Part shown: positions 9,294-21,200 of the stretch, piece after piece | Layout: each line of letters opens with the position of its first letter | Numbering within the stretch: position 1 is the stretch's first letter | Origin: Eriocheir sinensis | Lineage: Eukaryota > Arthropoda > Malacostraca > Decapoda > Varunidae | Assembly (NCBI RefSeq): GCF_024679095.1 | Contig: NW_026111836.1 | Location: 1-64,000 of the forward strand | Length of the DNA: 64,000 nt | Direction: 5' to 3' | Translations under genes and position numbers: made by a program | The notes under the pieces: model-generated | The model's input: the letters and a program-made list of their open reading frames with translations, nothing else | The model's database searches: none | Told to the model about the DNA's origin: nothing

Positions 9294-12200
9294 GTTTGTC
9301 TGAGGGAATCTTGTCTTGTCACCGAGCGAGGATATCAGAACCATGAGCGAGTCTTCTGTAATCACATATGAGTCTTATAATCACATTCTTCTAGAGTCAC
9401 AAGTGAGTTCTGTAATAACTAATGAGTTTTATAATTGGGAATGACTTCTATAGTGCCCTTGAGCTGCCTCCTGTGCTGTAAGAAAAACAATGGATTGACA
9501 CACTTACCGATGTCGTAGACCCACACTTATTTTGGGCTGGCGTGGACTTTAGAGTAACTTGCATGTGTGTTTTCTTTAAGGTTGTATCAGTGACATCTCA
9601 AGCAATGGACGTCTTTCTCTTTTGATCTTGCGGCGCCCTTGTCCTTAAGCCGCGAATTTTGATAAATCAACCGCTTTGGTGCGAATCGCCCTAACTCCCT
9701 TATTTCTGGGGCTTCAGAAAAGTTATTGGTATCACTTGACGGCAAAATGCAAGGGCTATATTTTATAATTAGCAACTGGGCTTAAAAAATTGACTCTAAA
9801 GGGTCGAAAATCAAATAAATTCTCAAAAAGAAACAATAAAAAATGTATTTTTGAGTTCCCAACCTTGAAATCCACTCATTTTTTGAGAATTTCAAAAAAG
9901 TTATTTAACAAATGATTTAGCCCTGCCAATGTGCTTTCCAAAATGGTGAATGTTTCCCTGCTCCCAGTAGTTTCGTCGCTAGAGCTCGAAACGTAAACCT
10001 TGATCCACACCCACCATCACCACCCTGTTGATGCGTCACTGGTCGCCACCGCCGTCCGCCGAACTCCCACCCCGCCCTCCCCTCTCCCTCCCCACCCCAT
10101 CCTTTCACCGCCTCACAGGAGGTGGAAGGACGGGGTGAGGAGGGACGAGAGGGAGAGGGGCAAGGACCCGGCAGACGACGACCAGTGACGCATCAACAAA
10201 GCGATGATGGTGAGTGCGGGGACGCGTCTTTGTTGTGTCAGCGACTCATCAATGCAATGCAGGAATTCTTTCTTTAGAAAACTCCAACTCAAAGGAGTCA
10301 TCCTTGTCACCAACGGCATCCGCAGTCAAAGGAAGAGGAGGGAGGCAAGCGAGGCGGAGTGGTGGAGGTGAAGGGAGCGGCCGGTGACGGGGGCATGGGG
10401 TGAGGAGGGGATTTAAACAAAATGAGAACGTGCGGCCTTGCTGTTTCCGTGTATTATTTATTTATTTTTATTTTTTAAGGTTAGAGTAGCAAAATCCCCA
10501 AAATAGGCAGACCTTCCCAGTGTCCAGGAACATAACCCCCCTATTACCATTGTTTCCTATGGGGAAATTATGTTTAAATAATGCGATTTTAAATAACGCG
10601 ACATCTCCAGGAACGTAACCCTCGCGTTAATCGAGAGGTGACTGTATCTTAAAATGGTTTTAATACAAGATAGTCAACATATTGAAGTGTTCATATATGA
10701 ATTTTTATGCAGATATTTTAGTTTTTGTGGCGTCAGGAAGGTTTTTCATCGCGTCGCGTGAAATGAGTCAGATTTGGTGAATTTTCGTCGCGACTTACGG
10801 TCGAGCTCGAGCGAAAACTACTGAAGCTAGGAAGGCGTGCTTGATGGCAAATGAAAGCTCTTTTAATACAGATTAATAATCAGAAAAGAAAAATTGGAAA
10901 ACATTAAATAAATAAAAAAGTTATAAGCAAAAAAACTAAGATGTGTCCAAATCGCTGTGAAAGGGACGAAAAACAGACTATTTTGTGACGGCTCAACGAC
11001 AAACTTAGAATGGAGCTATCAAAACATCCTTCAAGCTGGTCAGACTACATTGTCAAGAGGGGCTACATGCTCAATTACAGCCTTCTAGAGGCAATAGCAA
11101 GGCCACACTAGACAAAAACGGCAAAATGCCTGGCGTTCGTCAAAATCGCTCTCGACAAGGTTTATGTTTTGAGCTCTAGCGACGAAACTACTGGGAGTAG
11201 GGATATGTTATGCACTATTTTGGAAAGCACATTGGCAGGGCTAAATCATTTGTTAAATAAGTTTTGTGAAATTCTCAAAAAATGGGTACTCAATGGGAAC
11301 TCAAAACTTTTGAGTCAATTTTTGAGCCCAGTCGCTAATTATAAAATATAGCCCTTGCATTTTGCCGTCAATTGACACTAATATCTTTTCTGTTGCCCCA
11401 GAAATAAGGGAGTTATGGCGATTCACACCAAAGCGGTTGATTTTTCAAAATTCGCGGCTTAAGGACAAGGCTGGAGCAAGTGTCTGTTCCATATGTACAA
11501 GTTTCACTGGTTTTATGTATGATGCTCCACTTGACAGTTTTTTTTTTTCTTTTTTCCCTACAGCAAAGGTGACAGCTCAAGGGCAAAAAAAGAAAACAAT
11601 AATGAAAAAAAAGCCTGCTACTTGCTGCTCCCACAAAAAGAGTTCAGAGGAGTGGCCGAAAGAGAGGTCAATTTTGGGAGGAGAGGTGTCCTGATACCCT
11701 CCTCTTGAAAGAGTTCAAGTCGTAGGCAGGAGGAAATACATATGAAGGAAGGTTGTTCCAGAGTTTACCAGCGTGAGGGATGAAAGAGTGAAGATGCTGG
11801 TTAACTCTTGCATAAGGGGTTTGAACAGTATAGGGACGAGCTTGAGTAGAAAGTCGTGTGTGGCGAGGCCGCGGGAGGGGGGGAGGCATGCAGTTAGCAA
11901 GTTCAGAAGAGCAGTCAGCGTGGAAATATCGACAGAAGATAGAAAGAGAGGCAACATGGCGGTGGATTTTAAGGGGTAGAAGACTATCAGTAAGAGGAGG
12001 AGAACTGATGAGACGAAGAGCCTTAGACTCCACTCTGTCCAGAAGAGCTGTGTGAGTGGAGCCTCCCCACACGTGAGATGCATACTCCATATGAGGGCGG
12101 ACAAGGCCCCTGTATATAGATACCAACTGTGCAGGGGAGAAGAACTGGCGGAGACGGTACAGAACGCCCAACCTTGAGGAAGCTGATTTAGTGAGAGAGG

Positions 12201-15200
12201 AGATGTGAAGTTTCCAGTTAATATTTTGAGTTGAGGATAGACCGAGGATATTTAATGTTAAAGAAGGTGACAGCTGAGTGTTGTCGAAGAATAGGGGATA
12301 GGTGTTTGGAAGATTGTGTCAAATTGATTGGTGGAGAAATTGAGTTTTTGAGGCATTGAAGGACACAAGGTTCCTTTTACCCTAATCAGAAATGATAGCA
12401 AGGTCTGAGGTTAAGCGTTCTGCAGCCCCCAGTCTGGAGTCATGTACTACCTGTTGTGATGGTCTTCTGTTGAAAGAAGTTGAATAATGCAGAGTGGAGT
12501 TGTCAGCATATGAGTGGATAGGACAGTTTGTTATGGAAAGAAGATCATTGATGAATAACAGGAAGAGAGTGGGTGATAGGACAGAGCCCTGTGGAACACC
12601 ACTGTTGAGAGATTTAGGGGAAGAACAGTGACCGTCTACCACCGCAGAGATAGAACGGCCAGAAAGGAAACTGGAGATAAAGGAACAGAGAGAGGGATAG
12701 AATCCGAAAGAGGGCAGTTTAGAAAGCAAAGAGTTGTGCCAAACTCTATCGAAGGCTTTTGATATGTCTGGTGCAACTGAGAAAGTTTCACCGAAATGGC
12801 TAAGAGAGGATGACCAAGAGTCAGTTAAGAGAGCAAGAAGATTGCCAGTAGAACGCCCCATATGGAACCCATACTGGCGATCAGATAGAAGGTTAGAAGT
12901 GGAAGGGTGCGTTTGAATCTTCTGGGAGTGGGATCAGCCACTGTTCTTCCCCTAAACCCATCAACAGTGGTGTCCTGCTGGGCTCTGTTCTGTTTCCCAC
13001 TCTGTTGTTCATTAACCCCCATGGCGTCGGAACATTTCCCACCCGTGACCCCCCCCAGCGTCGGCACTTTTCAAAATTCTTTTTTCTCCCATTATGTCAG
13101 AAATGCTGAAAAAACATAGGTTTAAGTCATGAAAAGTGTCAAAAATGACATCTGAGTCACGGTGTGTGTCGTAAATTGTCGCGTCGTATATGTACGACGC
13201 CGACGCTGGGAAGGTGACTCAGCCTGTGTAGTACATGTACGACGCCGACGCTGTGAGGGTGTGAGGGTTAATGATCTTTCCAAAGCAAACTGTTCTTTCC
13301 ACTCATTCACCGATGACTCTACTCTGCATTTTTCAGCATCTTTTAACAGAAGATCCTCCCAACATGAATTACATGACAAGTCTGGATGCTACAGAACACT
13401 TGACCTTGCTATCATTTCTGAATGGGGCAGGAGGAGCTTCATGTCCTTCAATGCTTCAAAACTCAGTTTCTACAATCTTCCAAACACTTATCCCCATTTT
13501 TTCAATAACACTCAGCTGTCACCTTTTTCTACAATATACATTTTCAGTCTATCTTAACCCCATTAACCCCTTCAGCACCGCTCCCGTTTACCCGACCCGG
13601 GCCCGTATACCGCTCGCCAGGTCAGGCCAGGTATCACTGAAAGGGTCAGACATGAGGCGCCAGCCTTGTTCCTCCACTGGCTCCATAGTGTCTGAAGACT
13701 CATCACTGTCATCTACTAAGTCACTATCACCACTTTCTGAGGCATCATCACTTTATTCTTAGTAGAAGCACCTGGCAGATATTCAGAGCCAGCCTTGGAA
13801 GTATATCATAGTGCATCCCCTATCACGTGACGGTGCTGAAGGGGTTAAACCGCAAAAGTTTTTCTCGGGAGATCCCCCATAACGCAAAAGTCTGGAAAAT
13901 ACACTTTGAAACTGAGAAAAAGTCATAAAAGATGTTTTATAGGAAATTTTCTAGGGTGTTGCATTTGGCTGGAATTTCAAGATTCCCCCAAATTTCCAAC
14001 TTTTTACTGGTGCGACATACAGGAAAATTTATTGAGGAAAAGTTGCTCATTTTATGACGATGGAGTCTGAAAAGTGTAGTTTGTAATCTTTGACCCAGAA
14101 ATTTGCTGCCTACAGAGCCAAAGTTGTGGTGAAAGTTAAAAAATAGTTTGGTATATTTTTGTATTTTTTTCACGCTGGAATGAATATCATTGAACAAAAG
14201 TTGCAGAAAATCCTCCGTGTAACTCAAATGTGGAACCAGATTATGATCTGGACTGACCGTTTGGCTGGAATTGCATGATTCCCCAAAAATTACAACGTTT
14301 TATTGGTATGACGCACAAGAAAACTTATTGAAGAAAAGTTGCTATTTTATCACGATGGAGTCTGAAAAATATAGTTTTTAATCTTTGACCCAGAAATTTG
14401 CTGCCTACAAAGCCAAAGTTGAAGTGAAACTCAAAAGAATATTTTTTGTAGTTTTTTTCATTCTGGAATGAACCTCATTGAATAAAAGTTTTAGAAAATC
14501 ATCCGTATAACTCCACTGTGAAATCAGATTATGATTTGGACTGACTGTTTGGCTGGAATTCCATGATTCCTAAAAGAATCCTACTTCCGCTTCCCTCTCC
14601 TCTGAACACTCTTGTGAACAAGATATTGGTTCATCTAGAACACCATGTATATCAGTGGAGGTGTCAAGACTACGCTCAGCATGCACACAACGAACAGAAA
14701 CTGAAGGAAGACCATCAAAATAGATCATCTGAGGGAACATAATTGCTCTGCAGACGCCATGATGCGTAGACAGGAACTGTAGGCTATTTTTAGCACAGAG
14801 TCGTGGTATTACCAGGGTAAGGGACAAAATAGGTGCCAGTTAGTCAGTTAGCATCAACAGACATAGTTACGCGAGCCCTTTAGATTCCAGATAGCTTCTT
14901 GCTCTCCGGCACTGCATGGTGTCATGCTCGTTGCCCGCGTCTGAAAGAACTATATGACGCCAGCGGCATCATCGTTATTAAGGGGTTGAACTTAAGATTT
15001 AACTGGAAACTTCATATCTCCTCTTGCTAAATCAGCTTCCTCGAGGTTGGGCGTTCTGTATCGTCTCCACCAATATTTTCATTCTGACTGCTAACTGCAT
15101 GCCTCGCCCCCCCCCCCCCCCTCCCATGGCCCAGCTACACTTATCCCTATTTCATCCAAACTCCTTATGCAAGAGTTAATGAGCATCTTCATTCTTTCAT

Positions 15201-18200
15201 TTGCTGATAAACTGGAACAGCCTTCCATTGTCTGTGTTTCATCCTGTCTGTGACTTGTACTCTTTCAAGAGGAGAGTATCAAGACACCACCCATACTTGA
15301 CATTTTCTGGCCCCTCATTCTTTTCCTTTTACTGGAGCAGTGCCCAGCAGGCTTTTGTTGTTGTTCTTTGCCCTTGAGCAGCCTCCCATGCTGTACACAA
15401 GAAAATGGATTTCTCTTTTTAACCCGGTAGCAGCGGGGATCATGTTTCTTAATGGTCCCTCTAAGCGAGAAAAATGAGAAAAAATCACCCTCACACAAAC
15501 CATTTCATAATATATATCAAAGCATTTGTGATCAGATTATGTATCATTATTTTTGGGGTTTATATCATGGCACAAATTTGTCCCGTCGTCGCTGCTACCG
15601 GGTTAATTGCACCTTGTTGGTTGTGGTTCTGAAGGTTCCAGTGAGTTGTGGCACTGTTCTGTGTTTGTGTCATGCATGTGCCTCCTGTATTATCCACAGT
15701 ATTAGACTATTAACGAGAATACTGCAGACTGTACCACCAGTGATCTTACTTCACTATGAGACAGACACACCTCCACCTTCCTGTCCCACCATCTCTTTGT
15801 CATGTGAACCACTCACTTCTTGCTACCACTTTCTCCCTTTTTTCCCGGTGATCTGTGTGTCTGTCTGCCTTGGGAACTTCCTCCAAGGGGTTGGCCACAG
15901 AGAAAATGTCTCCAGCTCTGTCAACTCTCTCCCTCCATTACTTGTCCATTGATCCATTGCACCCTTGATGTCCTCTCCCCAGACCCCTATACACACTTGA
16001 CAAAGTCATCCTCTTTCAGTCACACCAGGCATCTCAACCATCTCAGAATGCCTTGCTTCACTCATCAACCACTCAATTTACCATAAGCCAGAAATTTGTC
16101 CCCAAGGCATGATGTCCCTTCTTCACCAGGCTGGCAGTGAGAAGCAGAGGCTGGAGGGCCTTGTGATCCAGGCCAGCGAGGAACAGGAGATCAAGAAGAG
16201 GGACGAGAAGTTGGCAGTGCTCAAGGAGGACAACCAGAAGAAGAAGGATCATCTGGCCCAGCTGCAGCAGAGAGTCAGCTTCATCAATACAACCAAGGAG
16301 AAACTGGACAAGCTCATAGCAATGCTGCGAGAGATCCAGCAGGAAAAGTCAAAGGAGAAGTAAGTGAGGTCTATATTTACAATTGTTTGTTTCATTTGCT
16401 TTGTTTTCAGATTTCCCTTCTCTGCCAGAATGGGAAGAATGGAGTCGTCCTTCTCTTTTTCTTTGATCGCCTCCCTGGATTGAGGTCGATGGCATTTATG
16501 AACCTTCTCCAGGTAGTTGTGTCCATTGCATTGCCCTTTGCTGCTCTCATTCCTTGTACCTCCCTCTGAAGTCCTTGCCTCTGCTGTGCTCTGCCCAGCC
16601 ATCCTCTTCCCTCAACAGCTGCTTCCTGCCCCTTGTTGTAGCCTCCTTGTCTCCTCTCACCACAACAAACTCATTCAGAATCAGAGTAAAAACCATTAAA
16701 CTAATAGTCATTCACTCATGGCTTCCAGACTTTTACTCCTAGTTGTTTATGCAGGGGAGGGGGAGGGAAAAGAGGCAGAAAAGGTTATGAAAATGAACCT
16801 CCCTAATGTCCTTGCAGTCAGGCAGAAGAATTGTGTTTATAAATTCAGAATAAATTTCAGAATCTACATGATGAGGATGAAGGATGTACAGAGGAAGCAA
16901 ATGGTATGCTGACTAAACTATACTGGAAGCAGCACTAGAAATAGGAACACTATGACCTGCCCAGGCAAGACTGTTATGCTGGGATCACACATCTGTGATT
17001 TTGCCTCTGCGACTCGCTGCGATTCTGAAAATGGGAAAAGAGTGGTGAAATCACAATCTACTACGCTCTCGCTGCAACAGTTGTAACAGGAATTGCAGGG
17101 AGTCTTTCTGAAGCATAGCAGAGTCGCCACGTATCGTGGGTGATTGCACGATGCGGCCACTGCTGCGATTTGTTTTGGGATGTTCGTAATAGATCGCAAC
17201 TGCCTCTGCGATTCCCATATCGCTCAACTCAACGCAGCGTGATCGCAGTGTGAACGCAGTGAAAGCTCAGCACACTGTGACTCGGCAGCAATATTGCTGC
17301 AGTGATTGCAGTGGCCTGCGACAAATCGTTGGCAAATCTAGCAACTTTCTCATCGCAAGATGTGGCGACGAGGTATCGCAACGACATCTCCTATAAATAA
17401 ACTGGGCGAGCGACGCTCCCTCGCTGAGACTCCACACTGCCGTGCTCCGGTGATGACTGCCTCTCCCTCTGGCAACCACCACTCCCAACCACAGCGTGCC
17501 ACACAACGTCTTGTCTCCTTCAGGACGCCTACATCATGCCGAAGGAGAAGAAGGACAGCAACCCCTCCCAGAAGACTAAGAAGACCAAAGTCTCACCACC
17601 AGCCCCCACACCTACCAATCCACCAAGGCCCTAACCACCGCCATCATCGTCAACATCGTTTAACACACCCTCAACACTTGACGACCAGCCTGCTATGGAA
17701 GTAATCGAGAATCCACAAGAGGTGATACATGCGCTGCCAGCTCCTCCACCCCCACCAGTGCCTGTTTTACAGGAACAAAAGTCCGATCCGGAGTGGCTGT
17801 CCAACCAGATAGTGAGGAGGAGGGCGCCGACAAAGAAGAAGAAGAATCAGAGGGCCAGGCGGCATGTGAAATGAGGAAGAGACTGCTGTCCCTGCCGGCA
17901 GGGGTTGAGAGGGAGCTGGGGGGGAATGGTTGCAGGAAAACACTTTCCTGTATGACCAGGGGCTGGCAGACTACAAGAACACTGTAAAAAAAAAAAAAAA
18001 AAAAAAAAAGTTTTAAAAGAAAAGGCCTCCTCCCTCAACCCACCCCAACAGGTGGTTAGGATTAACCCCTTCACTACAGCCGGGCCAAAACAGCGCCCCG
18101 CGGCGTATCCGGGATCGCCACGCGCGCCAAATTTCAAACGTCGCTATTGAATATAACAAGTTTTCAGCCACAAACTCAACATAATCATCCTGTATTATAT

Positions 18201-21200
18201 ATGAAAACATGCAGAATTAAATGGTGCACATAAAGAAACTTAAATTAATTGATGATTTTGAGATGTAAGCATAAATATAGAGATAAAATAACTCGTACAT
18301 TGGCTAAAGCGAGCCTGGACGCAGTATGCACGTCCTCGGATGTGGTACGGGGCATGCAAGGACTCAGTATATGCGTCCTTGTGTTGAAGGGGTTAATTGC
18401 AGTACATTGTTGTGAAGTTGAACTGGAAATGAGAGCCAGTCAAGCAGCAGTCTTCATCCACTGCAATAATCGTGCATGCGTCGCAGGTGCTCACGATGTG
18501 CTTGCGATGAATCCCTGCACGAGTTTGTGATAATTGCAGTGAGCTGTGACACGCACTCAATCTTTCCTTGCTTCGCGGGCAATGATTGCAAAGGTCTACG
18601 ACTAATGGAGCGGAGATTGAGCACACGGCGTGATGGATCGCGAGATCTTTCTTGTCGCAACAAATCGCGCTTCTCGGATGGCGAATGAGCTGCGACTCCA
18701 ACATTTTCGGTATCACAGTGAGTCGCAGAGGCAAAACCGCAGGTGTGTGATCCCAGCATTAGAGACTTAGACAGAGTTATGGTGCAGAGCTGGCTGGCTG
18801 CAGCAGGGCACTCCTGGGACTGGCTCAGACAGACAAGCAGGATGGATTGGATGATGGAATATGATTCAGCTTTAACATGTACTTCATATTCTTAATGTAT
18901 TGCAAACTAATGTATAGTGAATATAAAGCTGCATATTTATAGAATTATATTAATTTCTATGAATTAGAAAAAAATCTAAAGAGAACGACTGAGCCCCAAG
19001 TTTGCCGAGGTAAAGGTCATCGTGCACCAAACACCTGAAAGGCTGCACAAGGTGTTACTTTACCCTTGACTTTCCAAGCCACTCCGACTCACTGCTCATA
19101 ACTGAACACCCGTTTGGAAACTGCAAAGAAAAGCGTATTTTGATTTCTCTGTGTCGGTGCCCATTTCCATCTCAGGAGTCAGTGCCGCCGGGACTTTCAG
19201 ATCATCACAGTATCTTCTCCAGGCTCCTCAGACACTGCCAATTTATCAGCCATCTTGAAAATAAGGATAATTTTTTGGTGGGCTGTGCAGTGGCTGCCCT
19301 GGCCAGGGTCAAACCTGAAGCCCCGTCCAGACGAGGGGCAGTTGCCCGCCGTGCAAACACTATTACCAGATATCATACTGCTTCAACTGTTTTGATGGTG
19401 GGAGCAAAGATGACGTCAGGAGCGGGAAAACTACGGGCAAATCATCCAAGTGCCCTTGCTCGTGGGCGAGGCAATACCTGCTGGTTTAATGGTTGGTATA
19501 AAGAGAGCATGTTGCCAGACACACGAAGTTAACCTGCGGAACTCCCCTGCAGTCAGTTTCAGATTTCCACTGTACGTACACTTGACGGGAGAACATGTCT
19601 GTCCCGTGTGGCAAAGAACAGGTGTGGTCAAGGGAAGCCACTGTGCAATTAATTGACCTATATAAACAGCACCCTTGCTGTAGCCCATGTTGTGCTATCG
19701 GCCGCTGCCTGCCCTGGACTGCCCGGTCTGCTATGTGTGCCTGGTAGTGGCAAAAACCCTCCACCAACTGTTCGACCTGGTAACCCTTCTAAACAAGCGA
19801 GGAATATACGATCAACGGGCAGTGCCGGGCAGGCAACTGCCCCTCGTGTGGACACAAGTTTGCCCGCCAGTTTTTGCCCGGTGAACGGAGTAGGGACTGT
19901 GGCACACAGCAACATCTGGTAGCACTGTTTGTTGCCAGATCTGTTTCCTCATTTATGTGCTTATGACGTCATCCCGCTGCTTAGTATGATGTGGTAACAG
20001 TGTTTGCACGGCGGGCAACTGCCCCTCGTCTGGACGGGCCTTAAGCTAGTGGAGCTGTAGCTGGCATGCCAGCCACACCACAGGGAGACTTTTGATGAAG
20101 GGGCTTACCACAGATAAGTGTTTTTAGTAAATAGCAGGTCAGCACCATCTTGGCAGTGGGCATGAATAACCAGTAGCAAGAAAGGAAGGAGATAAACAAG
20201 AATTTCAATTCCAGGAGACTTTTACAGATTTTACAGCCATTTATTGAGTAAATGTGATTGAAAGTTCCAGAACCAGGTTAGATAAGTTTATGGGCGGGGG
20301 CCACAGATGACAGGAATGGGTTGGAAATAGCCGGGTAATTGGAACAGACATTACAGCGATTCATTTAGTTAAAACATGGTTGAAAGTACCAGAACAAGAT
20401 TGGATAAATTCGTGGATGTGGGCCACCGATGGCAGCGATTGGTTTGAAACAGCTTTCTTTGAATTAGGTGCTTCATTTTAACATCTCCGTGGTGCAGTGG
20501 TTACTGTGCCTAACTATGAATCTGTGGGCCAGGGTTCAAATGGCAGGCACACAAGGCACCCAGCTGTTCATTCTCTCTTTCGGGCTGGTGGATAAATGGG
20601 TACCTGGGGAAACCTGGGAAGGTAAACTGTAAACTTGTATGTCATGCTGACCCTGTGTCTTCTGTTTGTGTTCTCACCCACCTCAGGCTCAAGGGCCACT
20701 TGTACAGAGATGAGAACCGTGGCCATGCACAGCTGATGCTCCCAACTTTATTATCCTTAGCCTCCCACAGTCATGTTTTTGATCAGCCTTGTGACAGGCC
20801 CAGTAAGAATAAGATGAAGCGTGTGTAAATATTTACCTCAGTGTACCCTGGCAGGGACATCCAGGCAGTCATCCAGAAGAGGGTCTCCCAAGTCACCGAA
20901 CTTCAGGAGGAGATCAAGGACCAAGAACAGAGTAATCTGCAATTAACTCAGCAGCTCACAGCCTCAGAAACCAAGCTGCAACACATCCACCAGGCGTGGG
21001 ACCTCAAGCAGGACAGCCTCAACAAAGAGATCAAGGAGCAGAAACAGTAAGCCTTTATGAAGTTTTCAGTATACAAACCATTTTCCTTTTGCATCTATTT
21101 TTGTGACACTGTCCCCTCACACAGCCACCCCTGAATGGAGCGCCGTGGCAGAAGAGGCTCCTCCAGGCTTCCTTGTCTTGGCAGGCCCTCTCACCACACA

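Larger units (their letters stand above)
12935..15410 (+). pseudogene. Non-LTR RT family A, copy 2, split by insertions
   Basis: Opposite orientation to copy 1, starting within 20 bp of its 5' end, so the two lie head to head. The palm region (NSGVLLGSVLFPTLL) runs into a TTAA-flanked insertion at 13012-13271; the coding sense resumes exactly with NDLSKANCSF and continues through TDDSTLHFSASFNRR and NASKLSFYNLPNTY to about 13560. A second block of foreign DNA (13563 to about 14985) follows, and the family resumes with NWKLHISS near 15000 and a decayed 3' end to about 15410. A frameshift also lies in the middle part. Confidence 0.8.
16977..18758. mobile_element. PIF/Harbinger-type element with TTA target duplication
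   Basis: TTA (16974-16976) and TTA (18759-18761) flank ends that match over about 50 bp in inverted orientation (TGCTGGGATCACACA, then TTTTGCCTCTGCGACTC). TTA/TAA duplications are the Harbinger hallmark. The interior has a TATA box, a decayed gene resembling the Harbinger DNA-binding partner, and a nested TTAA-flanked MITE. No transposase gene was seen, so it is non-autonomous. It sits in the second visible intron of the coiled-coil gene. Confidence 0.8.

Noticed and set aside
12825..13067. 80-codon minus frame upstream of RT copy 1
   Set aside because: It spans the head-to-head RT junction and a MITE end; no coherent domain.
11530..15410. Twin-priming 5' inversion of a single RT insertion
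   Set aside because: Both opposite pieces carry overlapping 3' parts of the element, whereas twin priming would split it into non-overlapping parts.
20483..20560. Functional tRNA gene
   Set aside because: Both promoter boxes are present, but the stems do not pair well and a typical SINE body follows.
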